7,134 nt of DNA from Planctomycetota bacterium (GCA_019347795.1 JAHWKS010000271.1:1-7134), one strand, 5' to 3'; counted from the first letter of the stretch, positions 1-6,091 are shown. Numbers and translations: made by a program. The notes: generated from the letters alone by a model not told the origin.

Positions 1-100
1 AAATAACTGTCGTTCGAGCTTACCCCGCCCCACCCGGCCGCTACCGCGTCCGACCGCCCCCCACAGGGGAGGTGAAGGACATTAGTCTCTCGAACGGTCC
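1..100. other. Non-coding segment downstream of the sulfatase
   Basis: No supportable coding region. Reading out of the sulfatase (minus strand), a short hairpin is possible: bases 57-62 (six C on the plus strand) pair with 66-71 around a 3-base loop, with one G-U pair. No T-run follows it, so it is a weak terminator candidate at best. A second, wider inverted repeat has 8-base arms, CGTTCGAG at 11-18 and CTCGAACG at 89-96, enclosing this hairpin; on the minus strand the distal arm is followed by ACAGTTATTT. Confidence 0.4.
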
Positions 101-1507
101 TTAAAACTTTCCAAAGTCGCTCTTGCCGCCCGCTTTGATGTAGCGGTCGTACCAGGGCTGGTTGTGCGGCAGCGGGCGGCCGTCGCGGGTCCAGCCGTCG
201 CGGCGCCGCTCCTCGGGCATTGTGTCGTTCGTCTCGACCCCCCAGTTATCCAGCAGCGTCCGCACGCGGTTGACCTCGGCGGTGTACTGCGGCTGGTCGA
301 TCACGTTGTTGAGCGACTGCGGGTCGAGCTGCAAGTCGTACAGTTCCTCGAACGGCCGCGGCTCGACGAAGATAAACTTCTGCGCCTCCGTCAGCTCGCC
401 TTGCCGATGCATCCGCATCAGGCCGGTCCAGGTGGCGGAGTTGATCGAATCGACGCTGTTCCAGAGCGGCTTGTCCCAGTAGTAATTGCGGATCAAGAGA
501 AACCGCTCGGTCCGCACCGCGCGGCTGAAGTGCTCGAAGTCGTGCCAGTTGGCCTCGGCGAAGATCGCTTCCCGCCCGGCGACTTGCGGATCCTCCAGCA
601 TCGGCCGGAGCGAGCGGCCTGGCATCGTCGGCGCCTCGGCGCCCGCCAAGTCCATGATGGCGGCGGCCACATCGATGTTGCTCACCAGCCCCCGCTGCAC
701 GGCGCCGGGCTTCACCAGCGGCGGATACCGCACCAACAGCGGCGTGCGGATGCCGGAATCGTAGAGCGTGGTCTTCGCCCGCGGGAAGGGCATGCCGTTG
801 TCGGAGATGTAGACGATGAACGTCTCATCGAGAGCTTTCTGCTTTTCGAGCTCCTCCAGCACCTCGCCGATATGGCGGTCGAACCGTGCGATCTCGTCGT
901 AATAATCGGCAATCTCGCGGCGGATCAGCGGATGGTCGGGCAGGTAGGGCGGGACCACGGCCTGCTCGGCATCGTACTTCGATTCCGCCTCGCCATAGGG
1001 ACGGTGCGGATCAAATGTTGCGACCCAGAACAAGAACGGCTTGTTCTGCGGCCGCTCCCGCAAGAGGCGGAGCGCATTCTCGCCGAGTTCGGCGCCGCCG
1101 CATTCGATGATCTGATCCCAGTTTCGCTTCTCAGCTTCGCCCAGATGCCATTTGCCGACCGACATCGCGTGATAGCCTTCCTTTTGCAGGTATTGAGCGA
1201 TGGTTGCTTGCTCGGCCGGCAGCGGCTCGTGCAAATCTTCCGCGCCGGTGTTGTGCGGATACCGGCCGGTGAGGAAGCTCGCCCGCGTGGGGCTGCAGGA
1301 GCTGGTGGTGAGGAAGGCGGCGTCGAACCGCATGCCCTCCTGGGCCAGGCGGTCGATTGACGGGGTGTGAAGCGTGGGATGACCGTAGCAGCTTAGATCG
1401 CCGAAGCCCTGGTCGTCGGCGATGAAGATCAGGAAGTTGGGGGCGGCGGGGGCGCGCGAAACCGCAAGCGTGAGGGCGAGAAGCAAGGAGAGGGCAAGCG
1501 TCTTCAT
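101..1507 (-). CDS. Exported Cys-type sulfatase resembling heparan N-sulfatase (sulfamidase)
   Basis: Predicted type I sulfatase of 468 aa that would hydrolyse a sulfate ester or sulfamate on a glycan outside the cytoplasm. ATG at 1507 is chosen because it opens directly into a signal peptide (MKTLALSLLLALTLAVSRAPA); the frame stays open to 1591, but those 28 residues are not signal-like and cross the spacer. No clear Shine-Dalgarno is seen. The formylglycine motif is C-S-P-T-R with Cys71; it needs a formylglycine-generating enzyme. Metal and active-site candidates are Asp31-Asp32, Lys119 and His121 (GKWHLG), His168 (DPHRPYG), Asp236-Asn237 (SDNG) and Lys245. The SSCSPTRAS context, the DPHR motif, the SDNGMPFP stretch and the C-terminal ELYDL...DP and NW..ET pattern resemble human SGSH as I remember it. 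Length is normal and no frame break is seen. Sulfatase is near certain; the N-sulfatase resemblance is moderate and the substrate unproven. Divergent from the beta-helix gene. Confidence 0.93.
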   Translation of the reverse strand: MKTLALSLLLALTLAVSRAPAAPNFLIFIADDQGFGDLSCYGHPTLHTPSIDRLAQEGMRFDAAFLTTSSCSPTRASFLTGRYPHNTGAEDLHEPLPAEQATIAQYLQKEGYHAMSVGKWHLGEAEKRNWDQIIECGGAELGENALRLLRERPQNKPFLFWVATFDPHRPYGEAESKYDAEQAVVPPYLPDHPLIRREIADYYDEIARFDRHIGEVLEELEKQKALDETFIVYISDNGMPFPRAKTTLYDSGIRTPLLVRYPPLVKPGAVQRGLVSNIDVAAAIMDLAGAEAPTMPGRSLRPMLEDPQVAGREAIFAEANWHDFEHFSRAVRTERFLLIRNYYWDKPLWNSVDSINSATWTGLMRMHRQGELTEAQKFIFVEPRPFEELYDLQLDPQSLNNVIDQPQYTAEVNRVRTLLDNWGVETNDTMPEERRRDGWTRDGRPLPHNQPWYDRYIKAGGKSDFGKF

Positions 1508-1638
1508 TTCGATCGTTGTTGTTGGGCAACGCCGGAGTGGGAGTAGCTGGAGAGCCGACGCGACTTCGGCGCATTGCGGCCAGTGTTGCACTATGATAAT
1601 CAGAATTCCACCGTCCCGGGGCCCCCTGGAGCACGATC
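1508..1638. promoter_or_regulatory. Divergent spacer with a candidate bidirectional promoter block
   Basis: This 131-bp gap lies between the divergent starts of the sulfatase and the beta-helix gene. Its one AT-rich patch is at about 1591-1609. On the plus strand it contains TATGAT (1592-1597) overlapping GATAAT (1595-1600), each 5 of 6 to the -10 consensus. On the minus strand the same bases read TATCAT (1593-1598), also 5 of 6. No convincing -35 box is found at the usual distance on either strand (best is TTGCGG at 1574-1579, 15 bases before GATAAT). A shared promoter region is likely by position; the exact boxes are guesses. Confidence 0.35.
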
Positions 1639-3684
1639 ATGAATTCGAAGACACGATTTGCGCTGATCGCGGTGCTTCTCGGCATCGCGGTGTCCACGGC
1701 GTCCGCCCAAGACGCCGCGGATTCGCTGTATCGCTCCCATCCGCCGATGCGGCCGCTGCCGGAGGCCCGCGACGGAATGCTGGCTGAGGGACCGAAGCAT
1801 TTCGTTGATGCCGCTCGCGGGGACGATGCGGCGGCGGGGACGGAAGCGGCGCCGTGGAAGACGTTGACGTTTGCGCTGCGGCGGCTAGAGCCGGGAGAGA
1901 CGCTCTATCTGCGCGGCGGGACGTATTATGAAAAGGCCTCGCTGACGCGGTCGGGCGCCGAGGAGGCGCCGATCACCATCTGCTCGTATCCCGGCGAGTT
2001 GGCGATTCTCGACGGCGGCCTGCGGGAGTTCGCCGAAGACCCCGAGGAAAGCTGGCGGCCGGCGCCCGGCGGCGCCGAAGGCGAGTTTGTCTCCACGCGG
2101 ACGTATCGCCACCTCGACGACCGCCGTGCTCCGCGGCAGTTTCTCCCGGGAGCGTGGGAGCCGATGTGGGGCATCGAACACGAGCGGCCGCTGGCCCTGG
2201 GGCATTTCGCCGATTCGATGGTCCCGCTCCACTCCTACCGCATCGCGGCCGATCTGCGGTCGGATAACGAGCTGTGGATCGGCGGCAAGAATGAGATGCG
2301 GGACTCGGGCATCTACTGCGGACCGGGGCTGTGGTTTAATCGCGAAACCGGCCGCATCCATGTCCGGCTCGGGCATCATCGGCTGGACGGGCTGGGTGAG
2401 CGCGCGTATCGCGGCGAGACCGACCCGCGGCGTTTGCCGCTGGCGGTGGCGGCCGGCTTCGGCGACGACGTGCTGCGCATCAGCGGCCTCCGGCACGTGC
2501 GGATTCGCGACCTCGTGCTCCGCGGCGCCACCGGCAGTCCGATGATCCACGTCTACGGCTCGCAGGACATCGAACTGGACCACGTCACCGTCTACGGCGG
2601 CTTTCCCGGCCTGTTGGTGAATGCCTCGCAGGACATTCGTGTGCTGCACTCGGCATTCCGCGGACTGGCGGCGCCGTGGTCGTCGCGAGCGCATATGAAG
2701 TATCGGGGCACGGCGTCGTACCAGATCGTGCTGCAGGACAACCAGCCGATCAACGAGAACATCGAGTTCGCGTGGTGCGAGTTCACCGACGATCACGACT
2801 TCGCCTTCCTCCGCTATGCGAAGGACTTACGCTTTCACCACAACTACGTGGACAACTTCAACGACGATGGGCTGGAGTGCGGTCCAAAATTGCGCTGGCA
2901 CACGATCTATATCTCGCAGAACCGGATTGGGGCGTGCTTGATTCCCTTCGCCCAGCATGAGATCGCGCCGGATGAGTCGCCGCCGGAGCACGATCCGCAG
3001 TCGGGCGTGTACGTCGCTCGCAACGTGATCGACCTCCGGGGCGGCACGTACTCGGCGCCGCCCAATGAGCCGGACCCCAGCGGCTCGTTCCTGCATCGCG
3101 AGGGGCATCTGGTCGGCGATCACGGCGGACCGACCTGGCCGGTGATGCGCTTCTACCACAACACGGCCCTGCGCGACACGCCGGTCTGGCGAGACTATTT
3201 CCTGTTCGGCCTCGGCGCCCAAGGCATGCGAAACACGGTGCGGCGCGTGTTCAACAACATCTTCGTGCAGACGGAGCAAGTCCCCGGCGCCGGCTTCGCG
3301 GGAATCCAGCAGGCCGGGAATCTGCGGGAAGGGGGGAACTTGCTTTGGGGATTGGACGAAGGCCCGAAGCTCGCTCGCGACGTGTTCGGGAAGTTCCGCG
3401 CCTCGCGGTTGTTCGACGAAAGCCGCCGCAGCTATGAGGCGGGCTGGACGACGGACGATGTGATCGCCGATCCGCAATTCGTTCAGTTGTCGGACGATCA
3501 AACGCCCGACTTGCGATTGCGTCCGGAGAGCCCCGCCGTCGACTCCGGATTGCCGCTCCCGCCGGAATGGCCCGACCCGATGAGCGACGCGGATGCCGGC
3601 GATCCCGACATCGGCGCCGTTCCCCGCGGCGTCGAGGCATGGGGCGTCGGCGTGGACGGCCGGATTCCGCTGTTCGGCAATTGA
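1639..3684 (+). CDS. Secreted right-handed parallel beta-helix protein, possible polysaccharide-active enzyme
   Basis: A 681-aa protein starting with a signal peptide (MNSKTRFALIAVLLGIAVSTASA, cleavage likely before Gln24). GGAG at 1628-1631, seven bases before the ATG, supports the start. Residues 53-97 (HFVDAARGDD...PWKTLTFAL...GETLYLRGGTYYE) form the typical opening of secreted beta-helix proteins. Residues about 130-275 are an insert rich in Trp, Arg and acidic residues. Helix rungs follow with a 22-24 residue step: GLRHVRIRDLVLRG at 283, GSQDIELDHVTVYG at 307, ASQDIRVLHSAFRG at 329, then NENIEFAWCEF (372), KDLRFHHNYVDNF (395) and HTIYISQNRIG (421). The end (DPQFVQ...SPAVDSGLPLP...DIGAVP) is the usual closing part of such proteins. 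The fold is shared by polysaccharide lyases and glycosidases, but I cannot place a catalytic residue or assign a family. Its neighbour sulfatase suggests a sulfated glycan substrate (inference). Confidence 0.9.
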   Translation: MNSKTRFALIAVLLGIAVSTASAQDAADSLYRSHPPMRPLPEARDGMLAEGPKHFVDAARGDDAAAGTEAAPWKTLTFALRRLEPGETLYLRGGTYYEKASLTRSGAEEAPITICSYPGELAILDGGLREFAEDPEESWRPAPGGAEGEFVSTRTYRHLDDRRAPRQFLPGAWEPMWGIEHERPLALGHFADSMVPLHSYRIAADLRSDNELWIGGKNEMRDSGIYCGPGLWFNRETGRIHVRLGHHRLDGLGERAYRGETDPRRLPLAVAAGFGDDVLRISGLRHVRIRDLVLRGATGSPMIHVYGSQDIELDHVTVYGGFPGLLVNASQDIRVLHSAFRGLAAPWSSRAHMKYRGTASYQIVLQDNQPINENIEFAWCEFTDDHDFAFLRYAKDLRFHHNYVDNFNDDGLECGPKLRWHTIYISQNRIGACLIPFAQHEIAPDESPPEHDPQSGVYVARNVIDLRGGTYSAPPNEPDPSGSFLHREGHLVGDHGGPTWPVMRFYHNTALRDTPVWRDYFLFGLGAQGMRNTVRRVFNNIFVQTEQVPGAGFAGIQQAGNLREGGNLLWGLDEGPKLARDVFGKFRASRLFDESRRSYEAGWTTDDVIADPQFVQLSDDQTPDLRLRPESPAVDSGLPLPPEWPDPMSDADAGDPDIGAVPRGVEAWGVGVDGRIPLFGN

Positions 3685-3687
3685 TCA
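3682..3687. other. Palindromic TGATCA carrying the stop codons of two convergent genes
   Basis: The beta-helix gene ends with TGA at 3682-3684. On the opposite strand the MFS gene ends with TGA at 3687-3685. Together they form the palindrome TGATCA, with no spacer. There is therefore no room for an intergenic terminator; any transcription stop must lie inside the coding sequence of the opposing gene, and the two 3' ends are likely to produce overlapping transcripts. Confidence 0.9.
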
Positions 3688-5097
3688 CTCCGGCAGCTCG
3701 CGTCCTTTCGTCTCCGGCGCCACCGCCATCAGGGCCACGCCCAACAAGAAGAGAAAACTCAAAAGCGAAGCAGAATCCTCGAGCGAAATCCCTCGCTCCC
3801 GCAACCAGCCGTTGATGAACAGCATCAGCGCCGTCACCAGGCGGGCGAAGTTGAAGCAGAACCCGGCGCCGGTGCCGCGCAGCCGCGTGGGATACAGCTC
3901 CGGGAAATAAATCGCGTAGCCGGCGTGCATTCCCAGGGTGAGAAAGCCGAACAGCGGGAGGAAGAAATAGAGCGAGGCATCGGCATCGGCCAGCCATTGA
4001 AAGAGCATCAGCGCGGTGATCAGCCCGCCCAAGTGATAGACGGCGAAAGCCCCCCGCCGGCCGAGCCATTCGCAGATGGGGCCGAAGCAGAACAGGCCGA
4101 GGCCGCCGCCGGTGGTCACGAGCAACATGCCCAGCATCTCCCAGCTTTTGATCGACTCCTGATGCGGCTTGAGCGCGGCGGCGCGCGTCTGGGCGTCGGC
4201 CTCCGGCAAGACGTTCTCTTGGGCGAGGAAGCGCACTTCCGCACGCTGCCGCATCAGGTCCTTGCCGTAGATGTGGACGCCCCAGAACGTCGCCAGGCCG
4301 ATCGCCGCCAGCGAAACGCCCAGAAGCGTGCGTCCCAGCAGTCGTCCTTGGAACAACTCGGCCAAATTTCCCGTTCGTTGGCGGGGATCCTTCGCCGCCG
4401 CATCTCGGGCCTGGAGCCATTTGTCCGGCTCGCGGAGACGCCAGCGAATCCACAAGGTGAGAAACGCGGGAAGGGCGCCGACCACGAATCCCCATCGCCA
4501 GCCGAGGTCGGGATCCCCCACGATGAACTCTCCTGCGGCGATGGCCAGGTACGTGCCGAACACGCTGGAGCCGTGAAAGATGGCCCCCGACCACGCTCTT
4601 GCCCGCGCGGGAAAGACCTCGGCCACCATGGCGCTGGCGACTGCCCATTCGCCCCCCACGCCCATCGCTACCAGGAACCGCAGGATCGACATTTGCCACC
4701 ACGTCTGGGCGAAGGCCGTGACGCAGGTGAAGCCGGAATAGACGAGGATCGTGAGGATCATCGTCTTGGTGCGGCCGATGCGGTCGCTCACCATGCCGAA
4801 CACCACGCCCCCCAGAGCCCCGCCCAGGAGAAACGCCGCCAGGGCGATGTTGTTGTAGTAGGCGACGATCGCCTTGTACCGCTCTTCGAGAACATCGGGA
4901 TCGGAGATCCCCTCGCGCAGCGCGAGCGCCGCCCTGTCGATAAGCGACGGCATCGCCTCGTTCATGCTGGCGACGAAGATCTGCCCCTCAAAGACATCGA
5001 ACACCCACCCCAGCGACGCGATCAACAGCACCAGCCACTGATACGAAGTGATCCCGCGAAACCAAGGCCCCGAGTCCGCCTGTACTTCGTCTTTCAT
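3685..5097 (-). CDS. MFS transporter, sugar/organic-acid proton symporter type
   Basis: Inner-membrane secondary carrier of 470 aa with about 12 membrane segments (roughly 20-42, 79-102, 112-130, 136-158, 172-193, 200-219, 256-278, 318-340, 349-368, 373-396, 407-430, 440-460). The MFS motif A is GMVSDRIGRT (101-110) between segments 2 and 3. Asp34 lies in segment 1, as in aromatic-acid/H+ symporters. PELYPTRLRGTG (399-410) and the ending PETKGRELPE resemble sugar-porter and metabolite/H+ symporter signatures. ATG at 5097 is preferred: the frame runs up to 5175, but those 26 residues (MLHRFRVPVIFRWRW...) are not helical-membrane-like and lie close behind the toxin stop. No clear Shine-Dalgarno. 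Two periplasmic loops are long: 43-78 and 279-317. Substrate cannot be read from sequence; context suggests a sugar acid or carboxylate. Same strand as the toxin-antitoxin operon, 86 bp behind it. Confidence 0.93.
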   Translation of the reverse strand: MKDEVQADSGPWFRGITSYQWLVLLIASLGWVFDVFEGQIFVASMNEAMPSLIDRAALALREGISDPDVLEERYKAIVAYYNNIALAAFLLGGALGGVVFGMVSDRIGRTKTMILTILVYSGFTCVTAFAQTWWQMSILRFLVAMGVGGEWAVASAMVAEVFPARARAWSGAIFHGSSVFGTYLAIAAGEFIVGDPDLGWRWGFVVGALPAFLTLWIRWRLREPDKWLQARDAAAKDPRQRTGNLAELFQGRLLGRTLLGVSLAAIGLATFWGVHIYGKDLMRQRAEVRFLAQENVLPEADAQTRAAALKPHQESIKSWEMLGMLLVTTGGGLGLFCFGPICEWLGRRGAFAVYHLGGLITALMLFQWLADADASLYFFLPLFGFLTLGMHAGYAIYFPELYPTRLRGTGAGFCFNFARLVTALMLFINGWLRERGISLEDSASLLSFLFLLGVALMAVAPETKGRELPE

Positions 5098-5183
5098 GCC
5101 GCCGCTGGGTTGTGAGCCGAGATCAGTCGTCCAACGCCACCGGAATATAACCGGAACGCGGAAGCGATGCAGCATCGGCGGTT
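5098..5183 (-). promoter_or_regulatory. Spacer upstream of the MFS gene with a candidate -10 box and a small palindrome
   Basis: On the minus strand TATATT (plus 5144-5149) matches the -10 consensus at 5 of 6 and would start a transcript about 40 nt before the ATG at 5097, but no good -35 box is present. The box lies between two CCGG tetramers (5140-5143 and 5151-5154). Closer to the toxin stop there is a 13-base palindrome, CGATGCAGCATCG (5165-5177), with 6-base arms around one central base. It is too tight for a good terminator hairpin and has no T-run. An independent MFS promoter is possible, as is read-through from the toxin-antitoxin operon. Confidence 0.25.
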
Positions 5184-5684
5184 CTAGCGTTGCTGAACCG
5201 TCGCGATCGGCAGATACAAGCGGAATTCGTCATCGAGATGCGGCAAGAATCCGTACTTCTCGTAAAACGACTTGGCGACGGCATCAATCGCATGCACTTC
5301 AACGGCATGGATGCCAATTTGGCTCGAGAGATCCGCACACCGCCGGAGCGCATCGACAAGAAGGATCTCTCCTAGGCCTTGTCCCTGAACGCTTTGGTCA
5401 ACTGCAAGTCTTCCCAGTAACGCGACCGGAACAGGGTGCTTGGGTAGTTTTCGTGACGCCTTTTTCGGCATGCTTTGGAAAGCCACGGCGCCCGAGGCAA
5501 GCGTGTAGTATCCAAACACCCGCTTGGACGGGGCGCGAACCGCGACGTAGGTCCTGCCCAAATTGCGCTTCTCGTACTGGGTTACGAGAGATCGTAGAAA
5601 GTCGTCGAGCATCGACCGGCCACTAACGAACGCCGTCCGATCATGAACGCGGCTCAAGGCTTCGATCTGCCATTCAACCGCCAC
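5184..5684 (-). CDS. TacT-type GNAT acetyltransferase toxin
   Basis: A 166-aa GNAT-family toxin; known relatives (TacT, AtaT, KacT) use acetyl-CoA to acetylate the amino group of aminoacyl-tRNA and so block translation. The N-terminal pattern IEALSRVHDRTAFVSGRSML is the family's usual opening, followed by VFGYYTLASGAVAF, then the core LGRLAVDQSVQGQGLG (90-105) with the acetyl-CoA pyrophosphate loop at QGQGLG (100-105), and FYEKYGFLP, whose Tyr141 matches the catalytic Tyr position. The ending RLYLPIATV is also typical. The start is GTG at 5684, which overlaps the antitoxin's last 11 nt; the upstream GGAG within AAGCGGAGCG can serve as a ribosome site. All expected parts are present, so the toxin looks intact. 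GC is lower than in the neighbours (31 of 60 in 5221-5280), suggesting acquisition. Family call is very secure; the specific tRNA target is unknown. Confidence 0.94.
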   Translation of the reverse strand: MAVEWQIEALSRVHDRTAFVSGRSMLDDFLRSLVTQYEKRNLGRTYVAVRAPSKRVFGYYTLASGAVAFQSMPKKASRKLPKHPVPVALLGRLAVDQSVQGQGLGEILLVDALRRCADLSSQIGIHAVEVHAIDAVAKSFYEKYGFLPHLDDEFRLYLPIATVQQR

Positions 5685-5952
5685 TTGATTCGCTCCGCTT
5701 GAACGCCCGCTTCAGCGCCTCGTTCGCGGATGGGGGGTTTTCCAGCATCTTGAGAAACCGATCCCGATCACGATTGGACAGCGGCGCGGACCGTTCTTCG
5801 ATGAACTGAACCTCATCTTGCGGCACAACGAGGGCCTTGCGGATCCGCAATTCCACATCGCTCACCTCCTCAATGATGACGGTCGTGTTTGCAAACCCGC
5901 GGGGAAGTGTAAGACGCGCTTTGGCGTCCGTACTTTTGGTTTCTAGTGACAT
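5674..5952 (-). CDS. Antitoxin of the GNAT toxin, with a TacA/DUF1778-like C-terminus
   Basis: A 92-aa protein immediately upstream of the GNAT toxin and overlapping it, so almost certainly its antitoxin and probable autorepressor. ATG at 5952 is preferred over an in-frame GTG at 5982: GAAG lies eight bases upstream, and a candidate promoter would start transcription near 5979, too late for the GTG. Residues 57-86 (PLSNRDRDRFLKMLENPPSANEALKRAFKR) match the pattern of the TacA/DUF1778 tail that wraps the toxin: a short helix, a Leu-rich segment, NPP, then a helix. Residues 10-43 (AKARLTLPRGF..., TTVIIEEVSDVELRIRKALVVP) look like alternating beta strands, closer to AbrB/MazE-like swapped-hairpin antitoxins than to the ribbon-helix-helix of standard TacA. 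That fold reading is by eye. The role as antitoxin is secure from context; the DNA-binding fold is uncertain. Confidence 0.85.
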   Translation of the reverse strand: MSLETKSTDAKARLTLPRGFANTTVIIEEVSDVELRIRKALVVPQDEVQFIEERSAPLSNRDRDRFLKMLENPPSANEALKRAFKRSESSGG

Positions 5953-5985
5953 GGGTGTTACTTCTTTCACTGAACAGGTCACTCA

Positions 5986-6014
5986 AATGTATGCCGAAAG
6001 GGGAAATTGGGCAA
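5986..6014 (-). promoter_or_regulatory. Candidate sigma70-type promoter of the toxin-antitoxin operon
   Basis: Reading the minus strand, TTGCCC (plus 6009-6014; 4 of 6 to TTGACA) and TACATT (plus 5986-5991; 4 of 6 to TATAAT) are exactly 17 bases apart. The predicted start near 5979 leaves a leader of about 27 nt before the antitoxin ATG at 5952. The first two bases of the -35 box are the last two of the adjacent 19-base inverted repeat, an arrangement suited to repression. The boxes are modest matches, so this is a position-supported prediction. Confidence 0.4.
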
Positions 6015-6031
6015 GTGGGAGTTTCCCACTT
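6013..6031. promoter_or_regulatory. Perfect inverted repeat, likely autoregulatory operator
   Basis: AAGTGGGA (6013-6020) and TCCCACTT (6024-6031) are perfect 8-base inverted arms around a 3-base spacer. The repeat touches the candidate -35 box of the toxin-antitoxin operon, the place where antitoxins of type II systems usually bind. It could also affect the divergent enolase-family gene, whose start is 61 bases away. A 3-base loop with a symmetric sequence and no T-run speaks against a terminator. Confidence 0.5.
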
Positions 6032-6043
6032 CAGTACTTACTG
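6032..6043. promoter_or_regulatory. Second short inverted repeat abutting the operator
   Basis: CAGTA (6032-6036) and TACTG (6039-6043) are 5-base inverted arms around CT. The repeat begins on the base right after the 19-base inverted repeat. It does not share the sequence of the larger one, so it is either a site for a different protein or chance. Kept separate for that reason. Confidence 0.25.
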
Positions 6044-6080
6044 CGAACCTTTTGGTACACTGCCTGTTCTTCGCTCGACT

Positions 6081-6086
6081 GGAGGT
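6081..6086 (+). promoter_or_regulatory. Shine-Dalgarno site that fixes the GTG start of the enolase-family gene
   Basis: GGAGGT is a full anti-Shine-Dalgarno match, five bases before GTG at 6092. It decides the start, since no ATG is nearby in that frame until codon 21, which would remove the first conserved strand. It is the strongest ribosome site in the window. Confidence 0.7.
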
Positions 6087-6091
6087 CTGGA

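Noticed and set aside
164..1360. 398-aa open frame on the plus strand across the sulfatase
   Set aside because: It is antisense to a gene with complete sulfatase motifs, and its product is Arg/Pro/His/Val-rich without recognisable domains: an artefact of high GC.
1508..1591. N-terminal extension of the sulfatase to an upstream ATG at 1591
   Set aside because: It would bury the signal peptide 28 residues inside the protein and run through the divergent promoter region.
1885..2796. 303-aa open frame antisense to the beta-helix gene
   Set aside because: Low-complexity Arg/Ala/Val product and no ribosome site; the plus-strand gene is clearly real.
3251..4702. 483-aa minus-strand frame spanning the beta-helix/MFS junction
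   Set aside because: It runs antisense to one real gene and out of frame in the other, with Arg-rich composition.
3925..5115. 396-aa plus-strand frame antisense to the MFS gene
   Set aside because: Glu/Arg/His/Gln-rich shadow of the membrane protein's codons; no domain.
5098..5175. N-terminal extension of the MFS protein to ATG 5175
   Set aside because: The added residues are unlike MFS N-termini, and the candidate -10 box would lie within them; start at 5097 is simpler.
5165..5177. CGATGCAGCATCG as a terminator of the toxin-antitoxin operon
   Set aside because: A one-base centre cannot form a full hairpin loop and no T-run follows.
6001..6061. Plus-strand promoter for the enolase-family gene (TACACT at 6056-6061)
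   Set aside because: The -10 match is only 4 of 6 and no -35 box is found at 16-18 bases; it was not listed as a feature.
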